Assembly: GCF_030689305.1 (NCBI RefSeq)
Contig: NZ_JAUYVM010000007.1
Location: forward strand, 62,001-126,000
DNA: 64,000 nucleotides
Direction of reading: 5' to 3'
From: Vibrio penaeicida
GTDB lineage: Bacteria > Pseudomonadota > Gammaproteobacteria > Enterobacterales > Vibrionaceae
A model generated the notes under the pieces. That model was not told the origin of the DNA. It saw only the letters and a list, made by a program, of their open reading frames with translations, and ran no database searches. Below, piece after piece: positions 10,201 to 19,700 of the stretch. How positions within the stretch are numbered: the first letter of the stretch is position 1; the number at the start of each line of letters is the position of its first letter. A program made the position numbers and the translations under genes.

Positions 10201-13200
10201 GCAAGCAGTTTGCAGCAAGGGTTTGTATATCATCACATCAGCCAACCTGAAGATGATGCTTATCGCCTTCAAGTGCTGGTGGATTATGATCGTGCCATTG
10301 ATGTTGACCGTTATTTTAAAGCATGGGAGCTCGCATCTTTCGCGTTTCCAGCGCTTAGAATCGCTTTCCACTGGGAAGGGGAAATGGTTCAGGTGATCGG
10401 AAAAGAGGCGGGTATCACCTCACGCCAATTCACCTCTTTAAGTTTGGCGCACCTCCCAGAAGACGAACACAATGAAGCCATCATCGCTCTACAATCCGCA
10501 GAGCGTGAAAAGCCTTTTGACCTCACCGTGTCTGGCCTGATGCGCGTAGCGATAATCAAACGCAGTGACAGTGCTTATACACTAATTCAAACTGCGCATC
10601 ACAGCATTACCGACGGCTGGAGCAATCCAATTTTGCTCAAGGCAGTTCACAGATACTACGACGCACTGAGGGCAGGGCAAGTGCCACACGTAGTGGAAGA
10701 GTCGGTGTATGGCAAAGTGCAAATGCACCGCATGGCACAACGTGATAAAACCACACGTTATTGGTCGGAAAAACGCAATTCATTGAGTCAACCGAATGAC
10801 CTTGGCGTATTTCTGCCAGAGTCACAGGAACTCGATAGTGTCAGGTCGCTTGTGACACCTGCGCAAGCGTCAAAGTGTATTAGCGGGAAAGCTTACCAAC
10901 AGCTCAAATCTGCTTGCCAATCCCATAACGTAACACTCAACGTGGCACTGCAGTTTGCATGGCATAAGTTGATTCAAATCTACACACAAGACGTTCAAAC
11001 CATTGTTGGAACCACGGTTTCGGGGCGAGATGTTCCGGTCGATGGGATTGAAGAAAGCGTCGGCTTATACATCAATACCTTGCCACTCGCCGTCAATTGG
11101 ACCGATTCCCTCACCGTTGCCGAAGTACTTACTTCCATTCATCGAAGTATCGCTGAACTTAATAGCTTTAGTGGGATTGCATTGGCCGATCTGCAAGAAG
11201 ACGGCAAGCGCCTTTTCCATAGTTTGTTTATTTTTGAAAACTACCCATCTCTCGATGATGTGTCTCCAACTGGGCTTTCGGCAGACAGCACACCGAGAAG
11301 TTGGTCCGATAAAATGGACTACCCATTTTCGGTGATGGCCTACGAGAAAGAAGGTGCGTTGTCGATTCAGCTAGGTTTTGATCAGTCGCTGATGGAAATC
11401 AGCCAAGTCGAAAGGTTATTGACGCAATTGGAGAGCATATTGCAGTTTGTTGCTCATCAGAGCGACAAAAGCCATCACCATATCAATGTGATTGATAGCA
11501 CTGAGCAAAACAGGCTCATTCACGACTGGAATACCACACAATCGCCTGCGCCCTCCATGCCAACGTGGCATCAACTGTTTGAAGCGCAAGTGCAAACTAC
11601 ACCGAATGCGGTGGCACTCACCTATCAAGATCAGCATTTGACCTATCAAAAGCTGAACCAAAAAGCCAACCAGCTCGCGCATACTCTTCGCCAACAGCAT
11701 GTGATTCGTTACGAGCGTGAACTGACGGCAGACACACCGATTGCCTTGTACTTAGACCGAAGTGTAGACATGGTGGTGAGCATTTTAGCGGTGCTCAAAG
11801 CGGGCGGGGCGTATGTCCCTGTATCGCCGGAATACCCGAAAGAGCGCACGCAGTTTATTTTGGAAGATACCGCGGCACCGCTGATACTTACTCAGCAAAC
11901 GCATCTTAGCCAGCTGGATAGTTGGTTAAGTGATTTACCGCAGCTTCCCGAGCTGGTGTTGGCAGACAACGCGTATCCTCAGTCATCAGAGAACCTAAAC
12001 CTGACGGTTTCAGGTGAGGACCTCGCGTACATCATTTACACCTCGGGCACCACAGGTAAGCCCAAAGGGGTAATGATGCCGCATTCGGCTTACGCCGATT
12101 TCATTCATCAATATCATCAGTCTGTCCAGGCGCAGCCTGTTTCCTTAGTCAGCCTCACTCAATACACCTTTGACATCTTTGGCTTGGAATACGGCTTACC
12201 GTTGTTGTCAGGTGGTACGTTTCATCTGTCGGATATCCACCAAGCATCGGAAACCTTATCCGAGCATGCCAGCAAGACCAACGTATTACAGCTTACCCCT
12301 TCGGTGTGGTCAGTGTTGCAAGTGGCGTTGCCAGAAGCCCTCGATTTGTCTCATGTGACCGTTATTGTTGGAGGCGAAAGTGGCTCGGAAGCTATTTACC
12401 AAAGCTTGTCGCAGCGTTTTAAAGAGGCCATTCAAGTGTACGGTCCAACTGAAGCGTGCATTTGGAGTACCCAATCTCGATACCAATCGGGCAACGCCCA
12501 CATTATCGGCACACCGCTGAGTAACGAGCGATGCTATGTCCTCTCGGGCAGTGGAAAGCTGTGCCCAATCGGTGTTCCCGGTGAGCTGCACATTGGGGGC
12601 GCAGGATTGGCGAGAGGCTACCTCAACCGAGACACCCTAACAGCGGAGCAGTTTATCGACAGTCCAATTGAAGGGCAGGATGAACGGTTATACAAAACTG
12701 GAGACTGGGTACGCTGGCGTCACGATGGTCAACTGGAATACATCGGGCGTAATGACAGCCAAGTGAAGATACGCGGTTACCGGATTGAGCTGGGTGAAAT
12801 TGAAGCCACGCTTATGGCGGTTGATGGGGTGCAGCAAGCTGTCGTCATCGACAGAGAAAAAGAAGGCGACAAGTATCTTGCCTCGTACCTTGTGAGTGAC
12901 CAGACACTCAGCATAGATGACCTCCGCCACAGCTTAAATGCTCATCTGCCGGATTACATGGTGCCTGCCACCTTCAACCAGATTGAAGCCATCCCTCTTA
13001 CGTTAAACGGCAAGCTTGACCGCCGAGCGTTGCCTGAACCGGAATGGGTGGAATCCAATGGTTACGTTGCCCCAGAAAGTGAGTTGGAAGTCGCGCTGTG
13101 CGACATCTGGTCTCAGGTGTTGGGGTTAGAGCGCGTTGGCGTTCACGACAGCTTCTTCCAAATCGGCGGCAATTCCATTAACGCCATTAAAGTCATTAGC

Positions 13201-13347
13201 CAGATCAACCAATTATCGGTTTGTCACCAACGTGTCGAGCTGAGTCATTTGTTTAATTTAAAAACCATTGCTGAGCTGCATAAGCATCTGCAAGCCCAAG
13301 AGAGTTCGGGTTTATTAGACCAGCAAGTCAACGAGATGAGTATTTAA
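4234..13347 (+). CDS. NRPS, C-A-MT-T-E-C-A-T (predicted N-methyl-D-Ser, then Gly)
   Basis: A 3037-residue, two-module synthetase. Domain order: basic docking-like N-terminus; C1 (about 40-480, SHLIFDG at 180-186, first His replaced by Ser but the catalytic second His kept); A2 (about 505-1450) interrupted between A8 and A10 by an N-methyltransferase (about 996-1270, SAM motif VLEIGSGSG from 1055); T2 (GGDS, Ser1481); epimerase (about 1530-1960: HHLIIDAVSW from 1663, EGHGRE, TLGWFTTAYP, FNYLGQL); C2 of the type that follows an epimerase (about 1980-2410, HHSITDGW from 2122); A3 (about 2430-2930); T3 (GGNS, Ser2981). The A2 code D-V-W-H-F-S-Q-I-E resembles the EntF serine code. The A3 code D-I-L-Q-I-G-V-I-W is glycine-like. 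The C-tail ends in NEMSI, shared with the next protein and likely to be a docking tag. The next gene starts three bases after the stop. Confidence 0.92.
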   Translation: MNGERKGRLSLSQKQREKLLAQRKRRTGNAIEALNRQGSDNTFPVSELQQDMWVLESLHNATSTSNIPCMYSVEHSSSIENFDVAKLRRAMSCLIQRHESLRTVFVNEEGQLKQRILPNVQYEIRETNLSDHNQEVVALSLDEVIQQDIAEAFNVNTGPMFRVHIIRCSDTESKVVFVFSHLIFDGGSIAHFERDFFHFYLYSNSEQHPEETSEALPALPVQPADYAHWMQQEPQKAKRASHLAYWKTQLAGCDVDLALPYDRTPGIHSDVSVTQYEHVLPTRLTRWLKDECTQTGTSLYSLLLATYGVLLHRITGQTDVAIASAFTNRNRSELEHLIGLFAREALLRVRLNQNDTFSCVKQSVQQCVIEAIDHSELSLGQINRELGMVKASQDGQVARTLFLLREHKSQLGSQRSVEGWEPYGEARLGNDQNRYDLSLVCRDEGDSIRVSFNYKPSLFNESTMAQFAAIFERILQSHMEEALPIGEISLIPPMELNDVYHRWNDTQRTYSEHKTLHGKFEEQAKETPDNTALIFEQHSLTYRELNQRANQLAHKIRTYHLNRNQTQLAANTPVALYLDRSLEMVIAILAVMKSGGAYVPIATDNPTQRTRYILEDTQAQLILTQERWQNDLLGVCEDLPSESVSIDEGSDRTNENYENVNAVVSSSDMAYIIYTSGTTGQPKGVMVPHKGVVNRLEALQNQFPLSANDRVLQKTPYTFDVSVWELLWANWTGAAIVMAPPKAHQSPEQLHHIMTQNRVTVTHFVPPMLTGFSHFLSHANQSIPSSVRRVFCSGEALTPEHIRLFNAINQHGATLHNQYGPTEASIEVSVYDCLLNETETVPIGRPIQNVRLLVMDPHSEHLQLCPEGLPGELYIGGIAVTQGYLNQPNLTKERFVDNPFATKEEIAQGLNKLYKTGDLVRRQPNGNIEYLGRNDFQVKVRGYRIELEEIEAAMQAHPRIKASCVHTIEGAGEKSLVGYYVEHAPTSSSNQEQEGVALWKSVYEAEYKEDNQTINQFDIRGWKSSFTQLPIPPEEMKEWVDATVARIQGLSPHSVLEIGSGSGLIFYPLLPSCTHYIATDFSSNAMNRLSSSAKVLGYEHKSEFVTCPADEVASAALEQRVDTVVMNSVSQYFPNAGYLDKVIEQAIESIEGEGNLFFGDIRDQRLLRAFHLSILAHRNPEKAIAQLVKQATWLASKETELAISPTYFLALMEHPAVDAVQVLPKRGFADHEMNRFRYDVIVRIKKNGAEGVEVANNNSIKLSEFDSVEFSSELDLPSLLASSERGVWIKHYPDARVWGVQQCVMGNPSTERSFSAEDALSIEALHLMVEQQGLTLQVLLATESEQAGALHLFFSEGAVNVSSHALHDVQSQLSPPAQHPHTNSPDIGHQALTYGELSDYLALRLPEYMVPVAFVPMKDFPLSSSGKLDRNALPEPEFIDKNNYVAPDSDIELELCSIWKQVLGIESIGVNDNFFRIGGDSIIAIQLVSKIRKAGFHIQVKDMFDAPTVKQLALVLADNKPQQTLNTEQGELEGEFSLLPIQTWFFNKGLANPHHWNQAFTLRVPAGISKPALEAALFQLSAHHDAMRICFDINEGSIKQHYCRAEELPKVEVHELNVAAEMDVAQQLTTWQSDFDIENGPLWRAAYLTGYPEGEARLWFAFHHLIIDAVSWRIIAEDLETLLSDNTLSQKGSSYRQWVHAVEQYRETHVAELPYWHDVLSDAKTLPSPPSDSSGADIAENTSTTRIEFPLKETHLLLHEAHQGYNTEINDLLLSALSLALNAVTGQSVNHITLEGHGREAIDPTLDISRTLGWFTTAYPLRLEAADDLEHTIIQTKETLRRVPNKGIGFGAFSHTFSHDALPKIYFNYLGQLDSSGNGSMWEVVNEDSGNVIGEGNRDSALLNINGGVFNGQLQFDIISQLSPTQTMAFRHAFDTSLHQVLEQSLEAAKRGGVNTASDFGCAGLHQSQLEHIGQSRQYGLSSIADIYPASSLQQGFVYHHISQPEDDAYRLQVLVDYDRAIDVDRYFKAWELASFAFPALRIAFHWEGEMVQVIGKEAGITSRQFTSLSLAHLPEDEHNEAIIALQSAEREKPFDLTVSGLMRVAIIKRSDSAYTLIQTAHHSITDGWSNPILLKAVHRYYDALRAGQVPHVVEESVYGKVQMHRMAQRDKTTRYWSEKRNSLSQPNDLGVFLPESQELDSVRSLVTPAQASKCISGKAYQQLKSACQSHNVTLNVALQFAWHKLIQIYTQDVQTIVGTTVSGRDVPVDGIEESVGLYINTLPLAVNWTDSLTVAEVLTSIHRSIAELNSFSGIALADLQEDGKRLFHSLFIFENYPSLDDVSPTGLSADSTPRSWSDKMDYPFSVMAYEKEGALSIQLGFDQSLMEISQVERLLTQLESILQFVAHQSDKSHHHINVIDSTEQNRLIHDWNTTQSPAPSMPTWHQLFEAQVQTTPNAVALTYQDQHLTYQKLNQKANQLAHTLRQQHVIRYERELTADTPIALYLDRSVDMVVSILAVLKAGGAYVPVSPEYPKERTQFILEDTAAPLILTQQTHLSQLDSWLSDLPQLPELVLADNAYPQSSENLNLTVSGEDLAYIIYTSGTTGKPKGVMMPHSAYADFIHQYHQSVQAQPVSLVSLTQYTFDIFGLEYGLPLLSGGTFHLSDIHQASETLSEHASKTNVLQLTPSVWSVLQVALPEALDLSHVTVIVGGESGSEAIYQSLSQRFKEAIQVYGPTEACIWSTQSRYQSGNAHIIGTPLSNERCYVLSGSGKLCPIGVPGELHIGGAGLARGYLNRDTLTAEQFIDSPIEGQDERLYKTGDWVRWRHDGQLEYIGRNDSQVKIRGYRIELGEIEATLMAVDGVQQAVVIDREKEGDKYLASYLVSDQTLSIDDLRHSLNAHLPDYMVPATFNQIEAIPLTLNGKLDRRALPEPEWVESNGYVAPESELEVALCDIWSQVLGLERVGVHDSFFQIGGNSINAIKVISQINQLSVCHQRVELSHLFNLKTIAELHKHLQAQESSGLLDQQVNEMSI
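11521..13209 (+). repeat. Duplicated glycine A-T segment, copy 1
   Basis: Nearly identical to 14911-16632. The copies begin at the conserved HDWNTTQSPAPS linker and end within the carrier domain after AIKVISQIN. Differences are scattered single bases and one 33-base length difference (12121-12135 here against 15511-15558 there). The flanking C domain and carrier C-terminus are not duplicated. Confidence 0.92.
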
Positions 13348-13350
13348 GCC

Positions 13351-16300
13351 ATGTTAGATCTAATCAATCAAATCAAAGAGAATGAATTGTCTGTATGGGT
13401 ACAAGAGGATGCTATCAAATTAGCATTTGGTGACGAGAAACCATCGGACGTATTACTTGCGAAAATCAAAGAAAACAAACCCGGTCTGATGGATATCTTA
13501 AGGCGCAATGGCATCTTATCGAAGCACGACTTCTGGGAAACAGAGATTTTCTCTTTGCCAAATACAAGTGCGACGTTGTCTTTTGCTCAAGAGCGCATGT
13601 TGTTTATTGAGCAATTTGAACAAGGCACAGATGCGTACCACATTCCTTATACCGTCGAACTTTCCAGTGATATCCAGCAGGATGTGTTGATTCAGGCGTT
13701 CCAAGCTGTTGTCGATAGGCATCCAGTGTTGAACTCGATTTACAAGCAGAATGATGAAGGGCAGTTTGCATTGCATCCGCTCAATCAAAAAGTTTGCATC
13801 TCTCAAAAAACAGTTGCGGACTTTGCTGACTTTAAAGCCCAATTGTCTCAAGCGATTGAGCGACCGTTTGATCTGTCTACCGAAGCCCCAATGCGTCTGT
13901 CGCAATTTACTTCTGAAGGCAAATGCTATCTGTTGATACTGTGGCACCACATTGCTTTTGATGGCTGGTCGACCGACATTTTCTTGCGTGAGCTATCTCA
14001 GGCATATCAAGCTTTGTTAACGCAGGATCGACCTTTACAGCAAGATCAGCCAGTACTGCCACCCTTGGCAATTCAATACAGTGATTATGCATTTTGGCAA
14101 CGACATCAATTAGAAGGGAAAGGGCTGGAGAGCCAAATGGCATTTTGGTCTGATACGTTATCCGGCTGCCAGACATTGGAACTGCCAACCGATCACCCAA
14201 GACCAACAAAAGTGAACTACCAAGGCAGAAACGTCGCACTGACTCTCGATAGCGCGTTGTCGGAGCAACTTAAAACGTTAGCACGAGATCAAGACACCAC
14301 GCTTTACGTTATTATGCTGAGCGGATTTTACCTCACACTGGCGACGCTGAGTGGGCAGGACGACATTGTTGTCGGTACGCCTTCCGACAACCGCCATCAA
14401 CCCCAGACACAAGACTTGATTGGTTACTTTGCGACGTCTCTGGTGTTAAGAGCTCAAGTGGATCAAGCTGGGACAGTGAGCGATCTGTTTAAGCAGGTTC
14501 ACGCAGTAATGACCAACGCTAAAATGAATCAGGATGTGCCGTTCGAGCGCTTGATTGATTTGCTCAACGTAGAGCGCGATATGTCGCGTCACCCACTGTT
14601 CCAAGTGATGTTTGGCATGCAAAGTTTCGGTCATCAGCAATTGAGCCAAGACGCATTGCCATTTGAATCGGTCGATTTGGGCGACGAAGGGCTATATGCC
14701 CCAGCCAAATTTGATTTGAACTTCCATGTGGATGACGGTCACGAAGCTCTAAAATTGGGATTGGATTACGCTACCAGCCTGTTTGAGCATGCTTCTGCGC
14801 AACGTGTGTTGACGATTTATCAACTCATATTAAAAAGCTTTGTCGCGGATTCTGAACAATGCCTTGCAGACATTGATGTGCTATCGGAGTCTGAAAAAAC
14901 GCTGCTATTACACGACTGGAACACCACACAATCGCCTGCGCCTTCCAAGCCAACGTGGCATCAACTGTTTGAAGCGCAAGTGCAAACTACACCGAATGCG
15001 GTGGCACTCACGTATCAAGACCAGCATTTGACGTATCAAGAGTTGAACCAAAAAGCCAACCAGCTCGCGCATACTCTGCGCCAACAACATGTGATTCGTT
15101 ACGAGCGTGAACTGACGGCAGACACACCGATTGCCTTGTACTTAGACCGAAGCGTAGACATGGTGGTGAGCATTTTAGCGGTGCTCAAAGCGGGCGGGGC
15201 GTATGTCCCTGTATCGCCGGAATACCCGAAAGAGCGCACGCAGTTTATTTTGGAAGATACCGCGGCACCGCTGATACTTACTCAGCAAACGCATCTTAGC
15301 CAGCTGGATGGTTGGTTAAGTGATTTACCGCAGCTTCCCGAGCTGGTGTTGGCAGACAATGCGTATGCCCAATCATCAGAGAACCTAAACCTGACCGTTT
15401 CAGGTGAGGACCTCGCGTACATCATTTACACCTCGGGCACCACAGGTAAGCCTAAAGGGGTGATGATGCCGCATTCGGCTTACGCCGATTTTATTCATCA
15501 ATATCATCAGTTCGTTAAAAGCGAGCAGTCCGTCGAAACTCAGTCCGGCGAGGCGAAGCCTGTTTCCCTAGTCAGCCTCACTCAATACACCTTTGACATC
15601 TTTGGTTTGGAATACGGCTTACCACTCTTGTCAGGCGGAACAGTTCACCTGTCGGATATCCACCAAGCATCAGAAACCTTATCCGAGCATGTCAGCAAGA
15701 CCAACGTATTGCAGCTTACCCCGTCGGTGTGGTCAGTATTGCAAGTGGCACTGCCAGAAGCTTTCGACCTGTCTCACGTGACCGTTATTGTTGGCGGTGA
15801 AAGTGGCTCGGAAGCGATTTACCAAAGCTTGTCGCAGCGTTTTAAAGAGGCCATTCAAGTGTACGGTCCAACTGAAGCGTGCATTTGGAGTACCCAATCT
15901 CGATACCAATCGGGCAACGCCCACATTATCGGTACACCGCTGAGTAACGAGCGATGCTATGTCCTCTCTGGCAATGGAAAGCTGTGCCCAATCGGTGTTC
16001 CAGGTGAGCTGCACATTGGGGGCGCAGGATTGGCGAGAGGTTACCTCAACCGAGAAACCCTAACAGCGGAGCAGTTTATCGACAGTCCAATTGAAGGGCT
16101 GGATGAACGGTTATACAAAACTGGAGACTGGGTACGCTGGCGTCACGATGGCCAACTGGAATACATCGGGCGCAATGATAGCCAAGTGAAGATACGCGGT
16201 TACCGGATTGAGTTGGGTGAAATTGAAGCCACGCTTATGGCGGTTGATGGGGTACAGCAAGCTGTCGTCATCGACAGAGAAAAAGAAGGCGACAAGTATC

Positions 16301-16770
16301 TTGCCGCGTACCTTGTGAGTGACCAGACACTCAACATAGATGACCTCCGCCACAGCTTAAATGCTCATCTGCCAGATTACATGGTGCCCGCCACCTTCAA
16401 CCAGATTGAAGCCATCCCTCTTACGTTAAACGGCAAGCTTGACCGCCGAGCGCTGCCTGAACCGGAATGGGTGGAATCCAGTGGTTACGTCGCCCCAGAA
16501 AGTGAGTTGGAAATCGCGCTGTGCGGCATCTGGTCGCAGGTGTTGGGGTTAGAGCGCGTTGGTGTTCACGACAGTTTCTTCCAAATCGGCGGTAATTCCA
16601 TTAACGCCATTAAAGTCATTAGCCAGATCAATCGCTACCTTGGTCATTCGCTGCGTTTGGAATTAGTGAACCTCTATACCACCAAAACGATCGCCGAGTT
16701 GGCAGCGTATATTGAAGAAAATCAAACCGTCAGCTTCCTTGATGAGCAAGATAACGAAATGAGTATTTAG
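13351..16770 (+). CDS. NRPS, TubC-docking-C-A-T (predicted Gly)
   Basis: A single elongation module of 1139 residues. Residues 1-60 look like a TubC-type N-terminal docking domain (LSVWVQEDAIKLAF, then two Lys-rich helices). The condensation domain follows (about 70-500, WHHIAFDGWS with the HHxxxDG motif from residue 199), then adenylation (about 520-1030) and a carrier (GGNS, Ser1083). The specificity code D-I-L-Q-I-G-V-I-W is identical to that of the last A domain of the preceding protein, again glycine-like. The A-T part (14911-16632) is nearly the same DNA as 11521-13209, whereas the carrier end (LGHSLRLELVNLYTTKTI) differs. The C-tail ends DEQDNEMSI, a likely docking peptide. The next gene starts two bases after the stop, so translational coupling is likely. 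Confidence 0.92.
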   Translation: MLDLINQIKENELSVWVQEDAIKLAFGDEKPSDVLLAKIKENKPGLMDILRRNGILSKHDFWETEIFSLPNTSATLSFAQERMLFIEQFEQGTDAYHIPYTVELSSDIQQDVLIQAFQAVVDRHPVLNSIYKQNDEGQFALHPLNQKVCISQKTVADFADFKAQLSQAIERPFDLSTEAPMRLSQFTSEGKCYLLILWHHIAFDGWSTDIFLRELSQAYQALLTQDRPLQQDQPVLPPLAIQYSDYAFWQRHQLEGKGLESQMAFWSDTLSGCQTLELPTDHPRPTKVNYQGRNVALTLDSALSEQLKTLARDQDTTLYVIMLSGFYLTLATLSGQDDIVVGTPSDNRHQPQTQDLIGYFATSLVLRAQVDQAGTVSDLFKQVHAVMTNAKMNQDVPFERLIDLLNVERDMSRHPLFQVMFGMQSFGHQQLSQDALPFESVDLGDEGLYAPAKFDLNFHVDDGHEALKLGLDYATSLFEHASAQRVLTIYQLILKSFVADSEQCLADIDVLSESEKTLLLHDWNTTQSPAPSKPTWHQLFEAQVQTTPNAVALTYQDQHLTYQELNQKANQLAHTLRQQHVIRYERELTADTPIALYLDRSVDMVVSILAVLKAGGAYVPVSPEYPKERTQFILEDTAAPLILTQQTHLSQLDGWLSDLPQLPELVLADNAYAQSSENLNLTVSGEDLAYIIYTSGTTGKPKGVMMPHSAYADFIHQYHQFVKSEQSVETQSGEAKPVSLVSLTQYTFDIFGLEYGLPLLSGGTVHLSDIHQASETLSEHVSKTNVLQLTPSVWSVLQVALPEAFDLSHVTVIVGGESGSEAIYQSLSQRFKEAIQVYGPTEACIWSTQSRYQSGNAHIIGTPLSNERCYVLSGNGKLCPIGVPGELHIGGAGLARGYLNRETLTAEQFIDSPIEGLDERLYKTGDWVRWRHDGQLEYIGRNDSQVKIRGYRIELGEIEATLMAVDGVQQAVVIDREKEGDKYLAAYLVSDQTLNIDDLRHSLNAHLPDYMVPATFNQIEAIPLTLNGKLDRRALPEPEWVESSGYVAPESELEIALCGIWSQVLGLERVGVHDSFFQIGGNSINAIKVISQINRYLGHSLRLELVNLYTTKTIAELAAYIEENQTVSFLDEQDNEMSI
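14911..16632 (+). repeat. Duplicated glycine A-T segment, copy 2
   Basis: The partner of 11521-13209, in the next gene. The extra 11 residues lie just before the A4 region (HQFVKSEQSVETQSGEAKP compared with HQSVQAQP). The pattern fits recent duplication or gene conversion confined to the adenylation and carrier parts. Confidence 0.92.
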
Positions 16771-16772
16771 TT

Positions 16773-19700
16773 ATGTACGAATTAGTGAATCGAATCAAAG
16801 CCAGCAACATGTCGGTTTGGGTGGAAGACGACGCCATTAAGCTGGCGTTTGCTGGTGATAAACCGTGTTCAGAGTTGCTGGGGGAGATTAAAGCAAGAAA
16901 GCCAGAATTATTGGGCATATTGCAGCAAAACCAGATCACCTCTAAGCATGCGTTTTGGGATAAAGAGATACTGGCTATGCCAGAGACGCAAACCGAGCTT
17001 TCTTTTTCACAAGAACGCATGCTGTTCATAGAGCAATTTGAGCAAGGCACGGATGCGTACCATATTCCCTATGTCTTTGAGCTCAATACCGACGTCGATT
17101 TACCGGCGTTGGAACGGTCCTTTCAAAAGATAGTCGAGCGTCATCCGGTATTGAATTCAATATACCTGACTGATGAACAAGACAAGGCGTATGTGAAGCT
17201 GCTGGCATCCACAGTGCAAATGGACGTGGAATCCATCGCACCCAATACGCCAGTAAAAACCATTTTTGATTCCGAAATATCTCGACCTTTCCAATTGGAT
17301 CAAGAGCGACCGATCCGGTTGATTCGCTACCTAGGGTTGGAGAAAGATTACTTGCTGGTCATTTGGCATCATATTGCCTTTGATGGTTGGTCGACCGATG
17401 TTTTTCTTAACGAGTTATCGCTGGCGTACCAAGCTTACAGCACAGGGAACTCACCTGTGCTGCCTGAATTGGACATTAGTTATGCCGATTACTCCCTTTG
17501 GCAGCGTCAGCAACTAACGGGCTCAAACCTAGAGAAGCAGCTTTCGTTTTGGAAGCATCAGCTTGATGGCGTTGAAACGCTAGCCTTACCGACCGATTCT
17601 CCGCGCCCAGCGACAATCGATTACAGCGGTAAAGATTTAGTATTCACGTTTGATAGTGGGCTTTCTGATCAGCTTCGACAGCTCGCTCGTCAGCAAGATA
17701 CCACCTTGTACACAGTATTGCTGAGTGGGTTTTATGCGACTCTAGCACTATTGTCTGGTCAGAAAAGCATTGTCGTCGGCACGCCTTCTGATAACCGCCA
17801 TTACACGCAAGTCCAAAATTTGATTGGTTACTTTGTTAATTCATTGCCAATGCGAGCGGATGTATCGCTATCGTCGAGCGTGAAAGCTTTCATCAACTTA
17901 GTTCACAACGTGGTAGCAGATGCAAAGGCACATCAAGATTTACCCTTCGAGCAACTTGTCGAAGCGTTAAAAGTAGAACGGGACATGTCACGTCACCCGA
18001 TTTTCCAAGTGATGTTCTCGCTACAAAGTTTTGGTGAGAAGCGTTTGAAAGAGCAGACGTTGCCGTTTAAACAGGCGCAATTTGAAGAGGTGCGTTCGCT
18101 CAGAAATCCCGCCAAGTTTGACTTGAGTTTGTACTTGGATGACAGCGGAGAAGACATTTACGGCAACTTCAATTTCGCGACCAGCTTGTTCAATGATGAC
18201 ACCATTCAAAGAATTACCGACGTCTACTCATGGGTATTAAAGAGCTTTGCTGCTAATCCGAATCAAGCGCTTGGGCAAATTAATGTGCTTTCACCGGCTG
18301 AGCGCGAGCAGCTTTTTGAACAGTGGAACAACACGCACGAAGATTACCCTAAAAGAAATTTGCTCGACGGATTCAATGAGCAAGTGGCAAAGCAACCTAA
18401 TGCGCTTGCGGTCGTTTGTGGTGACCAGAACGTTAGTTATCAAGAGGTGCACGAGCATCGTTTGTTAGTAGCAAATCAGCTTCAACAAGCAGGGGTAGAA
18501 CGAGGTGAGTTGGTTGGTGTACTGACGGAAAAAGGCGAACCACAGCTGGTGGCTACGTTGGGCATTATGTCGATTGGGGCGGCGTATTTACCACTCAATG
18601 TGGCTTGGCCAGCATCGCGTTTGAATGATGTGTTGAAAGCGGGTGATGTAACGCACCTTGTGATGACTCAGTGCCAGCAAGACTTGTACGCTGGCGACGA
18701 GTGGCTAAAAAATTATCAGATCACGATCATTGAATCGGTGTACCAAACCTCTATCCCAGACCATTGGGAAAATGGACTGTGGCGAGAGGCGTTACCGAAT
18801 GTCAGCCCTGATGAGTTGGCGTACATTATTTTCACCTCTGGTAGCACGGGAAAACCGAAAGGGGTGGTGATCAGCCATGATGGTGCAATGAACACCATCG
18901 AAGCGGTGAATCGAACGTTCGACGTTCAGCCGCAAGACCGAGTATTGGCGCTATCGGATTTGAGCTTCGATCTTTCTGTTTACGATTTATTCGGTACGTT
19001 AGCAGCAGGCGCAGCCATTGTTTTCCCTGAACAATCAGAAGTGCAAAACCCAAGTCGATGGGTCGAACTTGTCGATACCCATCAAGTGACTATTTGGAAC
19101 TCTGTGCCTCAATTGGTGCAGCTTTTGGTGGAAGAGGTGGCGTTGCCTATTGGTACTTCTGGAATAGGGGGCTCCAAATGCGAACATCCACAAAGCCTCC
19201 GTTCATTGAAAGTCGTGCTCATGAGTGGGGATTGGATCCCACTTCAACTTCCGAAGCAACTTAAGAGTCTAATACCGACAGTACAAGCCATCAGTTTAGG
19301 TGGTGCAACGGAAGGGAGTATCTGGTCAATTTGGTATCCCATTCAGTCGGTTAACCCTGATTGGCAAAGTATTCCTTATGGGTTGGCGATGCCAAATCAA
19401 ACCATGTGGGTGCTTAACGAGCAGGGTGGTCATTGTCCAGCCGGAGCGATAGGAGAAATTCATATTGGCGGTGCAGGGGTCGCGAAAGGGTATTATAACG
19501 AGCCAGAAAAAACCGCTGCTCAGTTCTTTGATCATCCAACACTCGGTCATTTATATAGAACAGGTGATTTAGGTTGCTGGAATAAACATGGCTACATCGA
19601 ATTCAAGGGACGCAAGGATTTCCAAGTAAAAGTACGGGGCTACCGCGTAGAGCTTGGGGAAATCGAAACTGTGCTCTCGGAGCAAGCGGGTGTGAAGCAT

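Noticed and set aside
17000..18300. Heterocyclisation (thiazoline-forming) domain before the Cys module
   Set aside because: The motif is WHHIAFDGWS, a normal HHxxxDG condensation motif, not DxxxxDxxS.
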